Origin: Agrococcus casei LMG 22410
GTDB lineage: Bacteria; Actinomycetota; Actinomycetes; Actinomycetales; Microbacteriaceae
DNA length: 64,000 nucleotides
Direction: 5' to 3'
Assembly: GCF_900163565.1 (NCBI RefSeq)
Contig: NZ_FUHU01000041.1
Location: 40,935-104,934, forward strand
Shown: positions 24,301-31,959 of the stretch, piece after piece
Layout: the number at the start of each line of letters is the position of its first letter
Numbering within the stretch: position 1 is the first letter of the stretch
Position numbers and translations under genes: made by a program
The notes under the pieces: generated by a model
Seen by the model: the letters and a program-made list of their open reading frames with translations, nothing else
Told to the model about the DNA's origin: nothing
Databases searched by the model: none

Positions 24301-24945
24301 GTCGCCTCCCAGCCCCGCGCGCCTCGTCCGCCAGCCGCAGGGCTGCTGCAGGCAGCCGAGCAGGCTGGCGTCGCAGGAGCCGACCTCGAGTGGCTCGGCG
24401 AGGCGCTGAGCTCTGACGCCCACGCGTGGGACGACGAGTTCGGCACCGCCCGTGACGTCTCGCAGCTCGTCGTCGAGCGCAACGTTCTGCGGTACCTGCC
24501 GGTGCCCGTCACGATCCGCGCCGAGGCCGACGCCCCGCTGCACCACGTCATCCGCGCCGTCGCCGCAGGCCTCGCCGCAGAAGCCGCACCCAGCCTCTCG
24601 ACCCCGATCGCACTGCCGAACGAGATCGGCGACGCGCTGCGGAATGCAGGCGTTGCAGTCTCGTACGACGACGAGGCCGGATGGGCGGAGCGCGTCTCGC
24701 AGATCGCCGCGCAAGAGGGCCGCAAGGGGTGGGCTCGCATTCGCCTCGTGGCAGGGGAGTCGCGTGCCGACAGCATTGCCCGCACATTCGCCGCGTCGGG
24801 CGGCAAGCCCGATGTGGCCGTGTATGGTGGCGAGGTCGTCCGCGCAGGACGCGTAGAGCTTCTTCCCCACTTGCACGAGCAGGCGGTTTCGATCACAGCA
24901 CACAGATTCGGAACCCCGAACCGTCTCTCGGAGGGAGTCATCTAG
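21385..24945 (+). CDS. putA: Bifunctional proline dehydrogenase / delta-1-pyrroline-5-carboxylate dehydrogenase
   Basis: An 1186-aa enzyme oxidising proline to glutamate in two steps. The N-terminal ~450 residues are the FAD-linked proline dehydrogenase barrel (IKVSSTVAPHNHWAFDEAV, VLQAYLPDALAVM, RVVKGANLPMEQ, FEMLLGMATGQ). The middle is an NAD aldehyde dehydrogenase with WNFPTAIPAGG, catalytic Glu in ETSGKNAI and catalytic Cys in GQKCSAASL. No ribbon-helix-helix repressor domain is present, so regulation is left to the divergent LysR gene. The last ~200 residues resemble the variable C-terminal domain of long PutAs. Start is GTG at 21385 after GAAAGG. Confidence 0.96.
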   Translation: MNKDVNVSRPQDLAEEAIQLVERWLREAAEVPADASAARLAGVLQDPNGLDFTVGFVDGVVRPEDLKAAAKKLRALVPLTPGFLAAPLRAAVAAGGVFAKPMPGIVVPIARRVLREMVSHLIIDATDDKLGKSIAKIKTDDTRLNINLLGEAILGQHEAERRIAGTRRLLERDDVDYVSIKVSSTVAPHNHWAFDEAVDHIEQQLVPLYEMAKSASPRKFINLDMEEYKDLDLTLAVFKRVLERDEFRDLEAGIVLQAYLPDALAVMIDLQEWAAARVAAGGAPIKVRVVKGANLPMEQVDAAIRGWPVATWSSKQESDTSYKAVMDFALTADRVQNVRIGVAGHNLFDIALAWLLAKQRGAEKGIDFEMLLGMATGQAEAVKRDVGSLLLYTPVVHPGEFDVAISYLIRRLEEGASTENFMSAVFELNDNQQLFDREKQRYLDSLDDLAAITADGDVADYSVPKPSRLQDRREYDAAGADARVEQRTAGGLEAFENTPDTDPDLPGNRVWGRSIADRMVASDLGKTLVAEARVEDEAALQQVIERGIEASASWQALGVDERTRILHRAGEGLEARRAELLEVMGSECGKTLDQGDTEVSEAIDFAHYYAGLGQEVEKADGATFVQQKLIAVIPPWNFPTAIPAGGVLSSLAAGSAVVFKPASASARTGAIVADVLWEAGVPRDVLQFVQFADRSLGSKLVADERVDRLILTGSYETAEQFRKLRQDLPILAETSGKNAIIVTPNADFDLAARDVVQSAFGHAGQKCSAASLVVLVGSVAKSKRFRSQLLDAIESLHVGTPDSLESQMGPVIKAPDGKLLRGLTKLEPGQSWVIEPKPIESDHPLSRDADGTTKLWSPGVRQGVQRGSEYHLTEYFGPILGIMTASTLDEAIDIVNDIEYGLTSGLHSLDRDELEVWLDRIEGGNLYVNRGITGAIVRRQPFGGWKKSAIGAGTKAGGPNYLHGLGDWTDAPVASQPRAPRPPAAGLLQAAEQAGVAGADLEWLGEALSSDAHAWDDEFGTARDVSQLVVERNVLRYLPVPVTIRAEADAPLHHVIRAVAAGLAAEAAPSLSTPIALPNEIGDALRNAGVAVSYDDEAGWAERVSQIAAQEGRKGWARIRLVAGESRADSIARTFAASGGKPDVAVYGGEVVRAGRVELLPHLHEQAVSITAHRFGTPNRLSEGVI

Positions 24946-25064
24946 CACCAGATCACGGGTGGTTTCATAACGATTCGCACTCGATTCTGCGCAGATTCGC
25001 AGAAAATGTCCCGCAATGTCGCATCCGCTGTCACGGTTGTGACAACCCTTCAGAAAGGCTGTCC

Positions 25065-26552
25065 ATGTCCGACCAGGTGTATCTGTACATAGCGCTTGCG
25101 ATTTACTTCGCGGTCATCATCTTCATTGGCTATCGCGCATACAAGAAGACGGAGGGCCACGAGGGCTACATGCTCGCCGGACGCGGCCTTCCACCGTGGG
25201 TCGCCGCGCTCAGTGCCGGCGCATCCGACATGTCCGGCTGGCTCATCATGGGTCTGCCCGGAGCCATCTACGCAGCGGGTCTGATCGAGGGCTGGATCGC
25301 GATCGGCCTCACGATCGGCGCCTACCTCAACTGGCTGCTCGTCGCACCCCGCCTGCGTGCCTACACAGAGGTGTCGAAGAACTCGATCACGGTTCCCAGC
25401 TACTTCGAGAACCGTCTTCGTGACAAGTCTCGTCTGCTGCGCATCGTCTCGAGCGTCATCATCCTCGTGTTCTTCGCGCTCTACGTGTCGTCGGGCATGG
25501 TCGCTGGAGGCGTGTTCTTCGAGAGCGCGTTCGACGGCCCCTACCTCGTCGGCATGCTCATCGTCACGGTCGTCACCCTGGCGTACACGATGTTCGGCGG
25601 CTTCCTCGGCTCCTCGATGACCGACGTGCTGCAGGGCATCATGATGGTCATCGCGCTGCTCGTCGTGCCCATTGCGGCGATCGTCGCAGTCGGCGGCCCC
25701 GGCGAGGCCATCTCGCTGGTCAGCCAGCTCGAACCGAACCACTTCGACCTGTTCGGCGGCGAAGGCCTCACGACAGCGACGATCATCTCGATCGCGTCTG
25801 GTCTGGCCTGGGGCCTCGGCTACTTCGGCCAGCCCCACATCGTCGTGCGCTTCATGGCGATGCGCAAGCCGTCAGACGCGAAGGCTGCACGCCGCATCGG
25901 CGTCTCATGGCAGATCGTCTCGTTCATCGGAACGATCATCGCCGGTCTCGTCGGTGTCGCGTACATCCACGCGAACAACATCGACCTGGCTGACCCCGAG
26001 ACGATCGTGCTCGTGCTCGCTCAGGCGCTCATGCACCCGCTGATCGCCGGACTCGTGCTGGCAGCTGTTCTCGCGGCCATCATGAGCACGTTCTCGAGCC
26101 AGCTCATCGTCTGCTCGTCGGCACTCGTCGAAGACGTGTACCGCGGGCTCAAGAAGGATGCCCCCAGCGAGAAGACGCTCGTCATCCTCGGCCGCGCATG
26201 CGTGCTCGGCGTCGCCCTCGTGGCAGCGCTGCTCGCCATCGTGCCGAACGACACGATTCTCGGCCTGGTCGGTTTCGCATGGGCAGGCTTCGGCGCTGCC
26301 TTCGGTCCGGTCATCCTGCTGTCGCTGTTCTGGCGGAAGCTCACCAACTGGGGTGCGCTCGCAGCGATGGTCGTCGGTGCAGCCACGGTGTTCATCTGGG
26401 ACGCATTCGACACAACGGGCCTGTACGAGCTGCTGCCCGCGTTCGTGCTGGCGTTCATCGTCGCGATCGTCGCGAGCCTTGTGACCTACAAGAAGAACGA
26501 CGAGATCGAAGCGGAGTTCACCGAGACCGGCACCATGCTGGTCGTCAAGTGA
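25065..26552 (+). CDS. putP: Sodium/proline symporter
   Basis: A 495-aa sodium:solute symporter with about 13 membrane segments. SGASDMSGWLIMGLPGA near residue 53 (including Asp and Ser of the sodium site) and the AAIMSTFSSQLIVCSSALVEDVY block are hallmarks of PutP. The C-terminus is short. ATG at 25065 follows GAAAGGC. It lies 119 bp downstream of putA and supplies proline to it, so the two form a proline-use module. Confidence 0.96.
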   Translation: MSDQVYLYIALAIYFAVIIFIGYRAYKKTEGHEGYMLAGRGLPPWVAALSAGASDMSGWLIMGLPGAIYAAGLIEGWIAIGLTIGAYLNWLLVAPRLRAYTEVSKNSITVPSYFENRLRDKSRLLRIVSSVIILVFFALYVSSGMVAGGVFFESAFDGPYLVGMLIVTVVTLAYTMFGGFLGSSMTDVLQGIMMVIALLVVPIAAIVAVGGPGEAISLVSQLEPNHFDLFGGEGLTTATIISIASGLAWGLGYFGQPHIVVRFMAMRKPSDAKAARRIGVSWQIVSFIGTIIAGLVGVAYIHANNIDLADPETIVLVLAQALMHPLIAGLVLAAVLAAIMSTFSSQLIVCSSALVEDVYRGLKKDAPSEKTLVILGRACVLGVALVAALLAIVPNDTILGLVGFAWAGFGAAFGPVILLSLFWRKLTNWGALAAMVVGAATVFIWDAFDTTGLYELLPAFVLAFIVAIVASLVTYKKNDEIEAEFTETGTMLVVK

Positions 26553-26567
26553 TCATCTGATCGACAC

Positions 26568-26604
26568 AGAAGCGGGCCGGCACATCATGTGCGGGGCCGC
26601 TTCT
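26568..26604. terminator. Terminator after putP
   Basis: AGAAGCGGGCCGGCACAT / ATGTGCGGGGCCGCTTCT, a long stem with one mismatch, between putP and the convergent membrane-protein gene. Confidence 0.82.
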
Positions 26605-26618
26605 TCGGTCGGTGGGGA

Positions 26619-26993
26619 CTAATGCCAGAACACTGCCAGCAGCACGTTGATCGTTGCGAAGCCACCAGCCATGTGGAAGAATTTCTTGGCAGGGCGCTGG
26701 TTCTCGCCGGCAGCGGCGAGCTTGCGCTGCTGGATGAGGCCGATCACGGCGCCGACGAGCGCGAGGAGCGCGACGATGCCCTTGATGCCGAGCTTCATGT
26801 GGTTCGGGTCACCGCCGAGAGCCATCGTCATGCCGTAGAGGCCGATGCCCGAGAGCAGCTGAATGGCCGCTCCGATCACCATGGCCAGCATGTTCCAGTT
26901 CTCATTGCGGCGCAGGTTCGAAAGGAACGTGCCGACGAGGAGGGCGAGCCCGATGAAGTGGGCGGCGAGCAGTACAAGACGCAGGATTTCCAT
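26619..26993 (-). CDS. Small four-helix membrane protein, unrecognised
   Basis: A 124-aa integral membrane protein with four predicted segments (about residues 4-24, 36-58, 71-86 and 108-122). A charged loop KLAAAGENQRPAKKFFH separates the last two. Similar proteins occur next to transporters in actinobacteria, but I cannot name a function. ATG at 26993 is 6 nt after TAGCCT on the minus strand, a leaderless arrangement. It is monocistronic and convergent with putP. Confidence 0.75.
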   Translation of the reverse strand: MEILRLVLLAAHFIGLALLVGTFLSNLRRNENWNMLAMVIGAAIQLLSGIGLYGMTMALGGDPNHMKLGIKGIVALLALVGAVIGLIQQRKLAAAGENQRPAKKFFHMAGGFATINVLLAVFWH

Positions 26994-27023
26994 GCGTCCA
27001 GGCTATCTGGGAATCAGCTGAAG

Positions 27024-27986
27024 CTAATTGCCCGATTGGATGACGATGGCATCAGTCGAAAGTTCGACGCCGGGGTCGTCGACGAAGATGTCGGGCTCGA
27101 TGTAGATGACCCGCGCATCCTTCACCTCGTCGCGCAGTTGCTTCTCGAGGGCGTTGATCGCACGCGAGATGTCGACCGCAGTCGATTGGGGAGGGAAGGC
27201 CACCTTGGCGGCGATCATGAGCTCTTCGGGGCCGAGATAGAGCGTCTTCATGTGAATGAGCGCCTCGACCTCGGGGTTGCTGTTGATGACCGAGCGGATG
27301 CGCTGCCAGTCTTCGTTCGATGCGCCTTCGCCGATCAGCAGCGACTTCATCTCGATGGCGAGAACGACCGCGACGACCACCAGCAGCGCGCCGATGAAGA
27401 GCGTGCCGATCGCGTCGAACACAACGTTGCCGGTGAGCGCGGTGAGGCCGACGCCGATGAATGCGAAGACAAGGCCGAGCAGGGCGGCGACGTCTTCGAG
27501 CAGGATGACGGGCAGCTCAGGCGACTTCGACTTGCGGATGAACGTCATCCAGCGGGTCTTGCCGCGAACCTGGTTGGCCTCCTTGACGGCCGTGCGCAGC
27601 GAGAACGACTCGGCGATGATGGCGCCGGTCAGCACGAGCATCGGCAGCCACCACATCGCGAGCTCGTGCGGGTCGCGCAGCTTGTTGATGCCCTCGTAGA
27701 TCGAGAAGAGGCCACCGACCGAGAACAGCACGAGGGCGACGATGAACGCCCACACATACCGCTCGCGGCCGTAGCCGAACGGGTGCTCGCGGTCGGCCTT
27801 CTTCTTCGCCAGGCGGCCGCCCAGCAGGAGCAGCAGCTGGTTGCCGGCGTCGGCGACCGAGTGGATCGCCTCAGCGAGCATCGACGCCGAGCCCGAGAAG
27901 ATCCAGGCAACGAACTTCATCACAGCAATGGCCGAGTTGGCGCTGAATGCAGCGACAACTGCCTTGGTTCCGTGGGACGCACTCAC
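27024..27986 (-). CDS. Cation diffusion facilitator family transporter
   Basis: A 320-aa CDF metal exporter with six membrane helices. SMLAEAIHSVADAGNQLLLLLGGRLA (helix II, HxxxD) and the helix V region VAALLGLVFAFIGVGL plus a basic loop KKKADREHPFGYGRERYV match the family; the HPFGYGRERY motif marks ZitB/YiiP-like members, usually zinc or manganese/iron exporters. The cytoplasmic C-domain follows. GTG at 27986 is 7 nt after TAGACT; no Shine-Dalgarno. Divergent from proC. Confidence 0.92.
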   Translation of the reverse strand: MSASHGTKAVVAAFSANSAIAVMKFVAWIFSGSASMLAEAIHSVADAGNQLLLLLGGRLAKKKADREHPFGYGRERYVWAFIVALVLFSVGGLFSIYEGINKLRDPHELAMWWLPMLVLTGAIIAESFSLRTAVKEANQVRGKTRWMTFIRKSKSPELPVILLEDVAALLGLVFAFIGVGLTALTGNVVFDAIGTLFIGALLVVVAVVLAIEMKSLLIGEGASNEDWQRIRSVINSNPEVEALIHMKTLYLGPEELMIAAKVAFPPQSTAVDISRAINALEKQLRDEVKDARVIYIEPDIFVDDPGVELSTDAIVIQSGN

Positions 27987-27993
27987 GAAAGCG

Positions 27994-28032
27994 AGTCTAC
28001 GCCCACGGCAATCACGATGCAGCGCATACGCT
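27994..28032. promoter_or_regulatory. Divergent -10 boxes of the CDF gene and proC
   Basis: TAGACT (minus, 27994-27999) lies 7 nt before the CDF GTG, and TACGCT (plus, 28027-28032) lies 6 nt before the proC ATG. Both genes lack a ribosome-binding site. Confidence 0.55.
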
Positions 28033-28038
28033 GGATGC

Positions 28039-28872
28039 ATGAACATCTCAGCGAAGCCGTCCATTGCATTCCTCGGAACCGGATCGATGAGCGGGGCCAT
28101 CCTCTCTGGCCTGCTCGAGAACGCAGAGGCGTTCGGCGCCGTCTCGGCCACGACGCGCTCGGCTGCATCGCGCGACGCGCTGCCCTCAGGCACTGCAGAG
28201 TCGGTGGCGCTCGCGGATGAGCCCGGCGCCAACCAGAGGCTGGCTGCGGCATCCGACGTGGTCGTGCTGGGTGTGAAGCCCGCGCAGATCGGCGACCTCG
28301 CATCCGAGATCTCCGAATCGCTGCGCCCCGGAACCCTCGTGATCTCAGTTGCGGCCGGTATCACGATCGAGGCCCTCGAGTCGTGCCTGCCCGAGAGCGT
28401 CGCCGTCGTTCGCTCGATGCCGAACACCCCCAGCCACGTCGGCCTCGGCGTCACGGGCATCGCAGCAGGCTCGGCCGCGACCGACGAGCACGTCGAGCTG
28501 GCCCGCAGCATCTTCGAGGCGGTCGGCGACGTGCTGGTCGTCGAAGAGGACCAGATCGACCCGCTGTCGGCGATCTCGGGCTCGGGCCCCGCCTACGTCT
28601 ACCTGTTCGCCGAAGCCTGGACGCAGGTCGCCCTCGACCTCGGATTCACGGCCGAGCAGGCCGCCGTCATGGTGCAGGGCACGTTCAAGGGCGCGAGCGA
28701 GCTCATGGTGCGCTCAGACGACGAGCCGAGCGAGCTGCGCCGCAAGGTCACGAGCCCCAAGGGCACGACCGAGCAGCTGATCAAGGTGCTGCAGGATGCC
28801 GAGCTCGAGCCGCTGTTCGCACGGGCGGCGGATGCGGCGATCAAGCGCGCAAAAGAGCTCGCGGCCGAGTAG
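28039..28872 (+). CDS. proC: Pyrroline-5-carboxylate reductase
   Basis: A 277-aa NAD(P)H enzyme for the last step of proline synthesis. Rossmann motif FLGTGSMSGAIL is at the N-terminus, VRSMPNTPSHVGLGVTG lies mid-protein, and the C-terminal catalytic signature DQIDPLSAISGSGPAYVYLF and SPKGTTEQLI are complete. ATG at 28039 was chosen because TACGCT precedes it by 6 nt and the upstream frame is antisense to the CDF gene. It stands near the proline degradation genes, but is transcribed independently. Confidence 0.96.
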   Translation: MNISAKPSIAFLGTGSMSGAILSGLLENAEAFGAVSATTRSAASRDALPSGTAESVALADEPGANQRLAAASDVVVLGVKPAQIGDLASEISESLRPGTLVISVAAGITIEALESCLPESVAVVRSMPNTPSHVGLGVTGIAAGSAATDEHVELARSIFEAVGDVLVVEEDQIDPLSAISGSGPAYVYLFAEAWTQVALDLGFTAEQAAVMVQGTFKGASELMVRSDDEPSELRRKVTSPKGTTEQLIKVLQDAELEPLFARAADAAIKRAKELAAE

Positions 28873-28902
28873 GCGGTCGCCGGCCGGTGCAGCCCGGCCC
28901 CG

Positions 28903-29445
28903 TCACATCAGCTGCTGCAGCCCGTGGCGGTGACGGTACAGCCGGATCGTCTCGTTCAGAGCGAACGCGCTCTCCTGTGGCGACCATCCGCGAATCGCTG
29001 CCGCGTCGACGCCATGACCGGTCTTGCTGAGCCTCAGGAAGCCCTTCTTGTTCTGCTTGACCCATTCGACACCCTCTGGCGTGAGCACGAGCAGCACCTC
29101 GCGGCCCGACCATGCCGAGAGCTTCGGGTGCACCTGGGCGCCTGCGAGAAATTGCCACGGGATGGCCTTCTTGCTGCGGTAGCGAAGGCCCTGCGGCTCG
29201 AAGACGAGGCCTTTCTTGAGCTTGGCGTTGTACACGATGTGCATGACGAGCGCCGCTGCGAACAGCACGAACGTGATGGCGTAGAGCAGGCGCACGATGC
29301 CCTCCTGCACCAGGATGTTCAAGAGCGAGACGATCAGCATCATGATGCTGACGATGACCATCATGACGAAGATGCCGTTCTTGACCGGCGCGGTCGAGGT
29401 GTCATTTGCGTGGATGCGCTGCATCAGCTGCTGGACGCGGTTCAT
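28903..29445 (-). CDS. Two-helix membrane protein with bPH-like cytosolic part (paralog 1)
   Basis: A 180-aa protein with two adjacent membrane helices (about residues 27-42 and 55-73) followed by a ~100-residue domain beginning PQGLRYRSKKAIPWQFLAGAQV. The order (two helices, then a GxxxR...IPW core) is shared with the two upstream genes, so the three are tandem paralogs. The soluble part resembles bacterial PH-like domains, at low confidence. Start ATG at 29445 overlaps the stop of paralog 2 and has AGGAGGA upstream. Confidence 0.7.
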   Translation of the reverse strand: MNRVQQLMQRIHANDTSTAPVKNGIFVMMVIVSIMMLIVSLLNILVQEGIVRLLYAITFVLFAAALVMHIVYNAKLKKGLVFEPQGLRYRSKKAIPWQFLAGAQVHPKLSAWSGREVLLVLTPEGVEWVKQNKKGFLRLSKTGHGVDAAAIRGWSPQESAFALNETIRLYRHRHGLQQLM

Positions 29446-30104
29446 CGGGGTCCTCCTGCGGGGTGTGGGTATCGGGGTGCGAACAGGCCGTACGCGACCT
29501 GGAAGAGCTGCACCGTGTCTGCTTCTGAGAAGCCCTCTATGCCGGGAAGCATCATGTACGGCACCTGCAGCCGCAGGTAGGGCGTGGGGCCGACGAGCAT
29601 CGTGTTCGGCGACGGGTTCTGGTTGAGACGAGCCTGGCCAGCTTCTGTGAGGGGCATGACCGCCAGCTTGCCGCTCACGTCGTGCTTCGTCAGGACCCAC
29701 TTGTAGACCGGCGGCTGCACCTCATGCCAGGCGATCGGCCCGATCCCGCGCAGCCAGATGCCGTGCGGGTTGAGCACGATCGGCTTCTGCTCGGCGATGG
29801 GGCGATAGCGGTACAGCTGCACGATCAGCAGCATGAGGCCGGCCGATGCGAAGCCCATGAATGCGAGGATGGCACCGAACACGACGGCGAGGCCCCAGAT
29901 GTCGTGGTGGCGCAGCAGGATGCCGAGGACGACCGCGACGATGCCGAAGCCGCCGATGCCGAGCAGCACGAACAGGCCGATGCGGCGACGGCCCTCCCAG
30001 GCGCGCTGGGGCCTGGACTTCGCGCCCTGCAGCATGATGCTGCCGTTGCGATAGAGGTGATGCAGCGCGCTCGGAAGCTGCTGCTGCGGGCCGCGGTCAC
30101 GCAT
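29442..30104 (-). CDS. Two-helix membrane protein with bPH-like cytosolic part (paralog 2)
   Basis: A 220-aa protein with a Gln-rich N-terminus, two membrane helices (about residues 43-65 and 71-95) and a soluble part starting NPHGIWLRGIGPIAWHEVQP. It shares the GPI-W-V core with paralog 3 and is encoded with 4- and 8-base overlaps between the neighbours, so the three genes are one translational unit. Function unknown; no enzymatic motif is visible. Confidence 0.7.
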   Translation of the reverse strand: MRDRGPQQQLPSALHHLYRNGSIMLQGAKSRPQRAWEGRRRIGLFVLLGIGGFGIVAVVLGILLRHHDIWGLAVVFGAILAFMGFASAGLMLLIVQLYRYRPIAEQKPIVLNPHGIWLRGIGPIAWHEVQPPVYKWVLTKHDVSGKLAVMPLTEAGQARLNQNPSPNTMLVGPTPYLRLQVPYMMLPGIEGFSEADTVQLFQVAYGLFAPRYPHPAGGPR

Positions 30105-30780
30105 GCGGGCCTTGGCGGGGCTGTGCTGGGTGCTGCTGGTGCTGCTGCTGCTGTGCTGGGTGCTGCTGGTGCTGGCTCGCGTGCACCTGCTGCGGCTGCC
30201 GCCAGAACATGCGGTGCGCCGTCGCGAACAGGCGCATCGACTCGGCCCGGCTCATGTCCTTCACGCTCGGGGGAGCGATCGCGCGGCCGCGCCACCCGTT
30301 GAGCAGATTGCCGCCGGTCGTGCGCAGCAGGCGTCGCTGCGTCACCGTCAGGGCGCTGACATTGTGCAGGCCCGACTGCGAGAGCATCAGCGTCTCGCCG
30401 GATTCGGACTGCTGGATCGGGGCTACGTCATGCCAGGGGATGGGGCCGATGCCGGCGATGATGAAGCCGCGGGGCGCGAATACAACCGGCAGCAGCTCTT
30501 TGTCGGCGTAGCTCTTGTGCCAGAGGCGCGCGCGCCAGGCTGCCAGGCACATGCCGCCCGCCATCAGCGGGGCTCCGAAGCCGAGCGGGTTCACGAAGAT
30601 GCCATTCGCGTACGCGACGATGATCATGACGACGCTGCCGACAGCCAGCCCGCCGGTCAAGACGATGAGCACCCAGAGCTGCACTGACAGGATCTTCGAC
30701 CCCGGGGAGCGTCGCCCGGGCAACGTCAGGGCTCCGCTTGCCCGCAGCGCAGTGCGTGCTTGATCCAAAGTGGTGGGCAT
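30097..30780 (-). CDS. Two-helix membrane protein with bPH-like part and Gln/His-rich tail (paralog 3)
   Basis: A 227-aa protein and first gene of the three-paralog unit. Two membrane helices lie at about 32-58 and 66-85; the soluble part contains APRGFIIAGIGPIPWHDVAP. The tail is a low-complexity Gln/His/Ala/Pro segment of duplicated QHQQHPAQ units encoded by a 30-bp tandem repeat. The ATG at 30780 has a TAACGT box 6 nt upstream on the minus strand. Confidence 0.7.
   Translation of the reverse strand: MPTTLDQARTALRASGALTLPGRRSPGSKILSVQLWVLIVLTGGLAVGSVVMIIVAYANGIFVNPLGFGAPLMAGGMCLAAWRARLWHKSYADKELLPVVFAPRGFIIAGIGPIPWHDVAPIQQSESGETLMLSQSGLHNVSALTVTQRRLLRTTGGNLLNGWRGRAIAPPSVKDMSRAESMRLFATAHRMFWRQPQQVHASQHQQHPAQQQQHQQHPAQPRQGPHA
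30121..30174. repeat. 30-bp tandem duplication coding for the Gln/His-rich tail
   Basis: The 24-bp unit at 30121-30144 is repeated exactly at 30151-30174 with a CTGCTG spacer. It is built from CTG/GTG triplets, so replication slippage could change its length between strains without a frameshift. Confidence 0.8.
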
Positions 30781-30831
30781 GCCCCCACGTTATGAGTGCT
30801 GCCTTGACGCTGTCTGGATGCGCTCAGTGCG

Positions 30832-31224
30832 TCAGCTGATCACGCCGTCGACGTACTGCCACCCCTGCTCGCGCACGAACCTGCTGCGCTCGTGCAGCTC
30901 GCCACGACCATCCGCGTCTCTGCAGTGCGCTCTGAATTCGACGGTCGCCTCGCGGTCGAACGGGCCGCCTGCGGTCTCGACGATGTCGAGGCGAAGCCAG
31001 CGGATGCCCGGGTCGAGTTCGAGAGTCTCGGGGCGGGTGCCCTGGTGCCAGCTGGTCAGCAGCCAGTCGACGTTGCCGACGGCGAACGCGCTGAAGCGTG
31101 AGCGCATGAGTGCCTCTGCGGTCGGCGCCTGGCGCTCGCCGGTGTGGATCGGCAGGCAGCACTCGCCGAACTGCAGGCCTGTTCCGCAGGGGCATCGACT
31201 GAAGGGGACAAGTTCTGCAGTCAT
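30832..31224 (-). CDS. YchJ-family protein with SEC-C metal-binding motif
   Basis: A 130-aa protein of the YchJ/DUF family. The N-terminal SEC-C-like motif CPCGTGLQFGECCLPIH carries the zinc-binding cysteines, followed by the conserved ALMRSRFSAFAVGNVDWLLTSWHQGTRP and a NTF2-like half. Molecular function is not established; SEC-C motifs bind zinc. ATG at 31224 gives the family N-terminus directly before the zinc motif. Confidence 0.88.
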   Translation of the reverse strand: MTAELVPFSRCPCGTGLQFGECCLPIHTGERQAPTAEALMRSRFSAFAVGNVDWLLTSWHQGTRPETLELDPGIRWLRLDIVETAGGPFDREATVEFRAHCRDADGRGELHERSRFVREQGWQYVDGVIS

Positions 31225-31236
31225 CGTGCAATCTTT

Positions 31237-31283
31237 GTCGAAAAACTCTGGTGTTTGACTGTCAAACACCAGAGTTTTTCGAC
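31237..31283. terminator. Perfect 22-bp palindrome, terminator after the ktr genes
   Basis: 31237-31258 and 31262-31283 are exact reverse complements with a 3-nt centre. T5 lies at the end of the stem in both directions. It sits right after the ktrA stop. Confidence 0.85.
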
Positions 31284-31287
31284 ACTT

Positions 31288-31959
31288 TTAGGTGCCGAGG
31301 GCGGCGAAGCGCTCGATGTCGTTCTGATGCCCTGAGACGATGATGAGGTCGTGGTTCGACACCACGGTCTCGGGCGTTGCGTATGTGAACTCGCCGCCAG
31401 GGCTCTTCACGCCCACGACGGTCAGTTTGAATCTCGACCGCACTTTCGACTCGGCGAGCGCCTTGCCGCGCACGTAGCTCGGCGGATACATCTTCACGAT
31501 CGCGAAGTCGTCGTCGAACTGGATGTAGTCGAGCATGCGACCCGACACGAGGTGCGCGACGCGCTCGCCGGCCTCTGCCTCAGGTGAGATCACGTGGTTC
31601 GCGCCGATGCGCGACAGGATCTTGCTGTGCGACTGGTTGATGGCCTTCGCCCAGATCTGCGGAATGCCGAGGTCGACGAGGTTCGCGGTGATGAGCACGC
31701 TCGCCTCGATCGACGAGCCGACCGCGCACACCGCGATCTGAAAGTCCTGGGCGCCGATCTGCCGCAGCGCGTCGACGGAGCGCGCATCCGCCTGCACGGA
31801 GTGCGTGATGCGATCCGACCACTTCTGCACGAGGGGCATGTCGGTGTCGACAGCGAGCACCTCTCGGTCGAGGCGGGCGAGCTGCCCAGCCGTGGCAGCG
31901 CCGAACCGGCCGAGGCCGATCACCAGCACCGGGGCGTCATGGGGAATGCGGTCAACCAA
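31288..31959 (-). CDS. ktrA: Ktr/Trk potassium uptake regulatory subunit (RCK)
   Basis: A 223-aa cytosolic RCK protein. The Rossmann nucleotide motif VIGLGRFGAATAGQLARL starts near residue 12, DTDMPLVQKWSDRITHSVQADARS follows, and a C-terminal RCK_C (TrkA_C) domain spans about residues 150-220. It gates the membrane subunit in response to ATP/ADP or c-di-AMP. It overlaps the end of ktrB by 8 bases. Confidence 0.93.
   Translation of the reverse strand: MVDRIPHDAPVLVIGLGRFGAATAGQLARLDREVLAVDTDMPLVQKWSDRITHSVQADARSVDALRQIGAQDFQIAVCAVGSSIEASVLITANLVDLGIPQIWAKAINQSHSKILSRIGANHVISPEAEAGERVAHLVSGRMLDYIQFDDDFAIVKMYPPSYVRGKALAESKVRSRFKLTVVGVKSPGGEFTYATPETVVSNHDLIIVSGHQNDIERFAALGT

Noticed and set aside
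21313..24948. 1211-codon open frame on the minus strand opposite putA
   Set aside because: It is the mirror of a GC-rich coding strand (G/C third positions keep antisense frames open), has no start site, and its product is low-complexity with no recognised motif.
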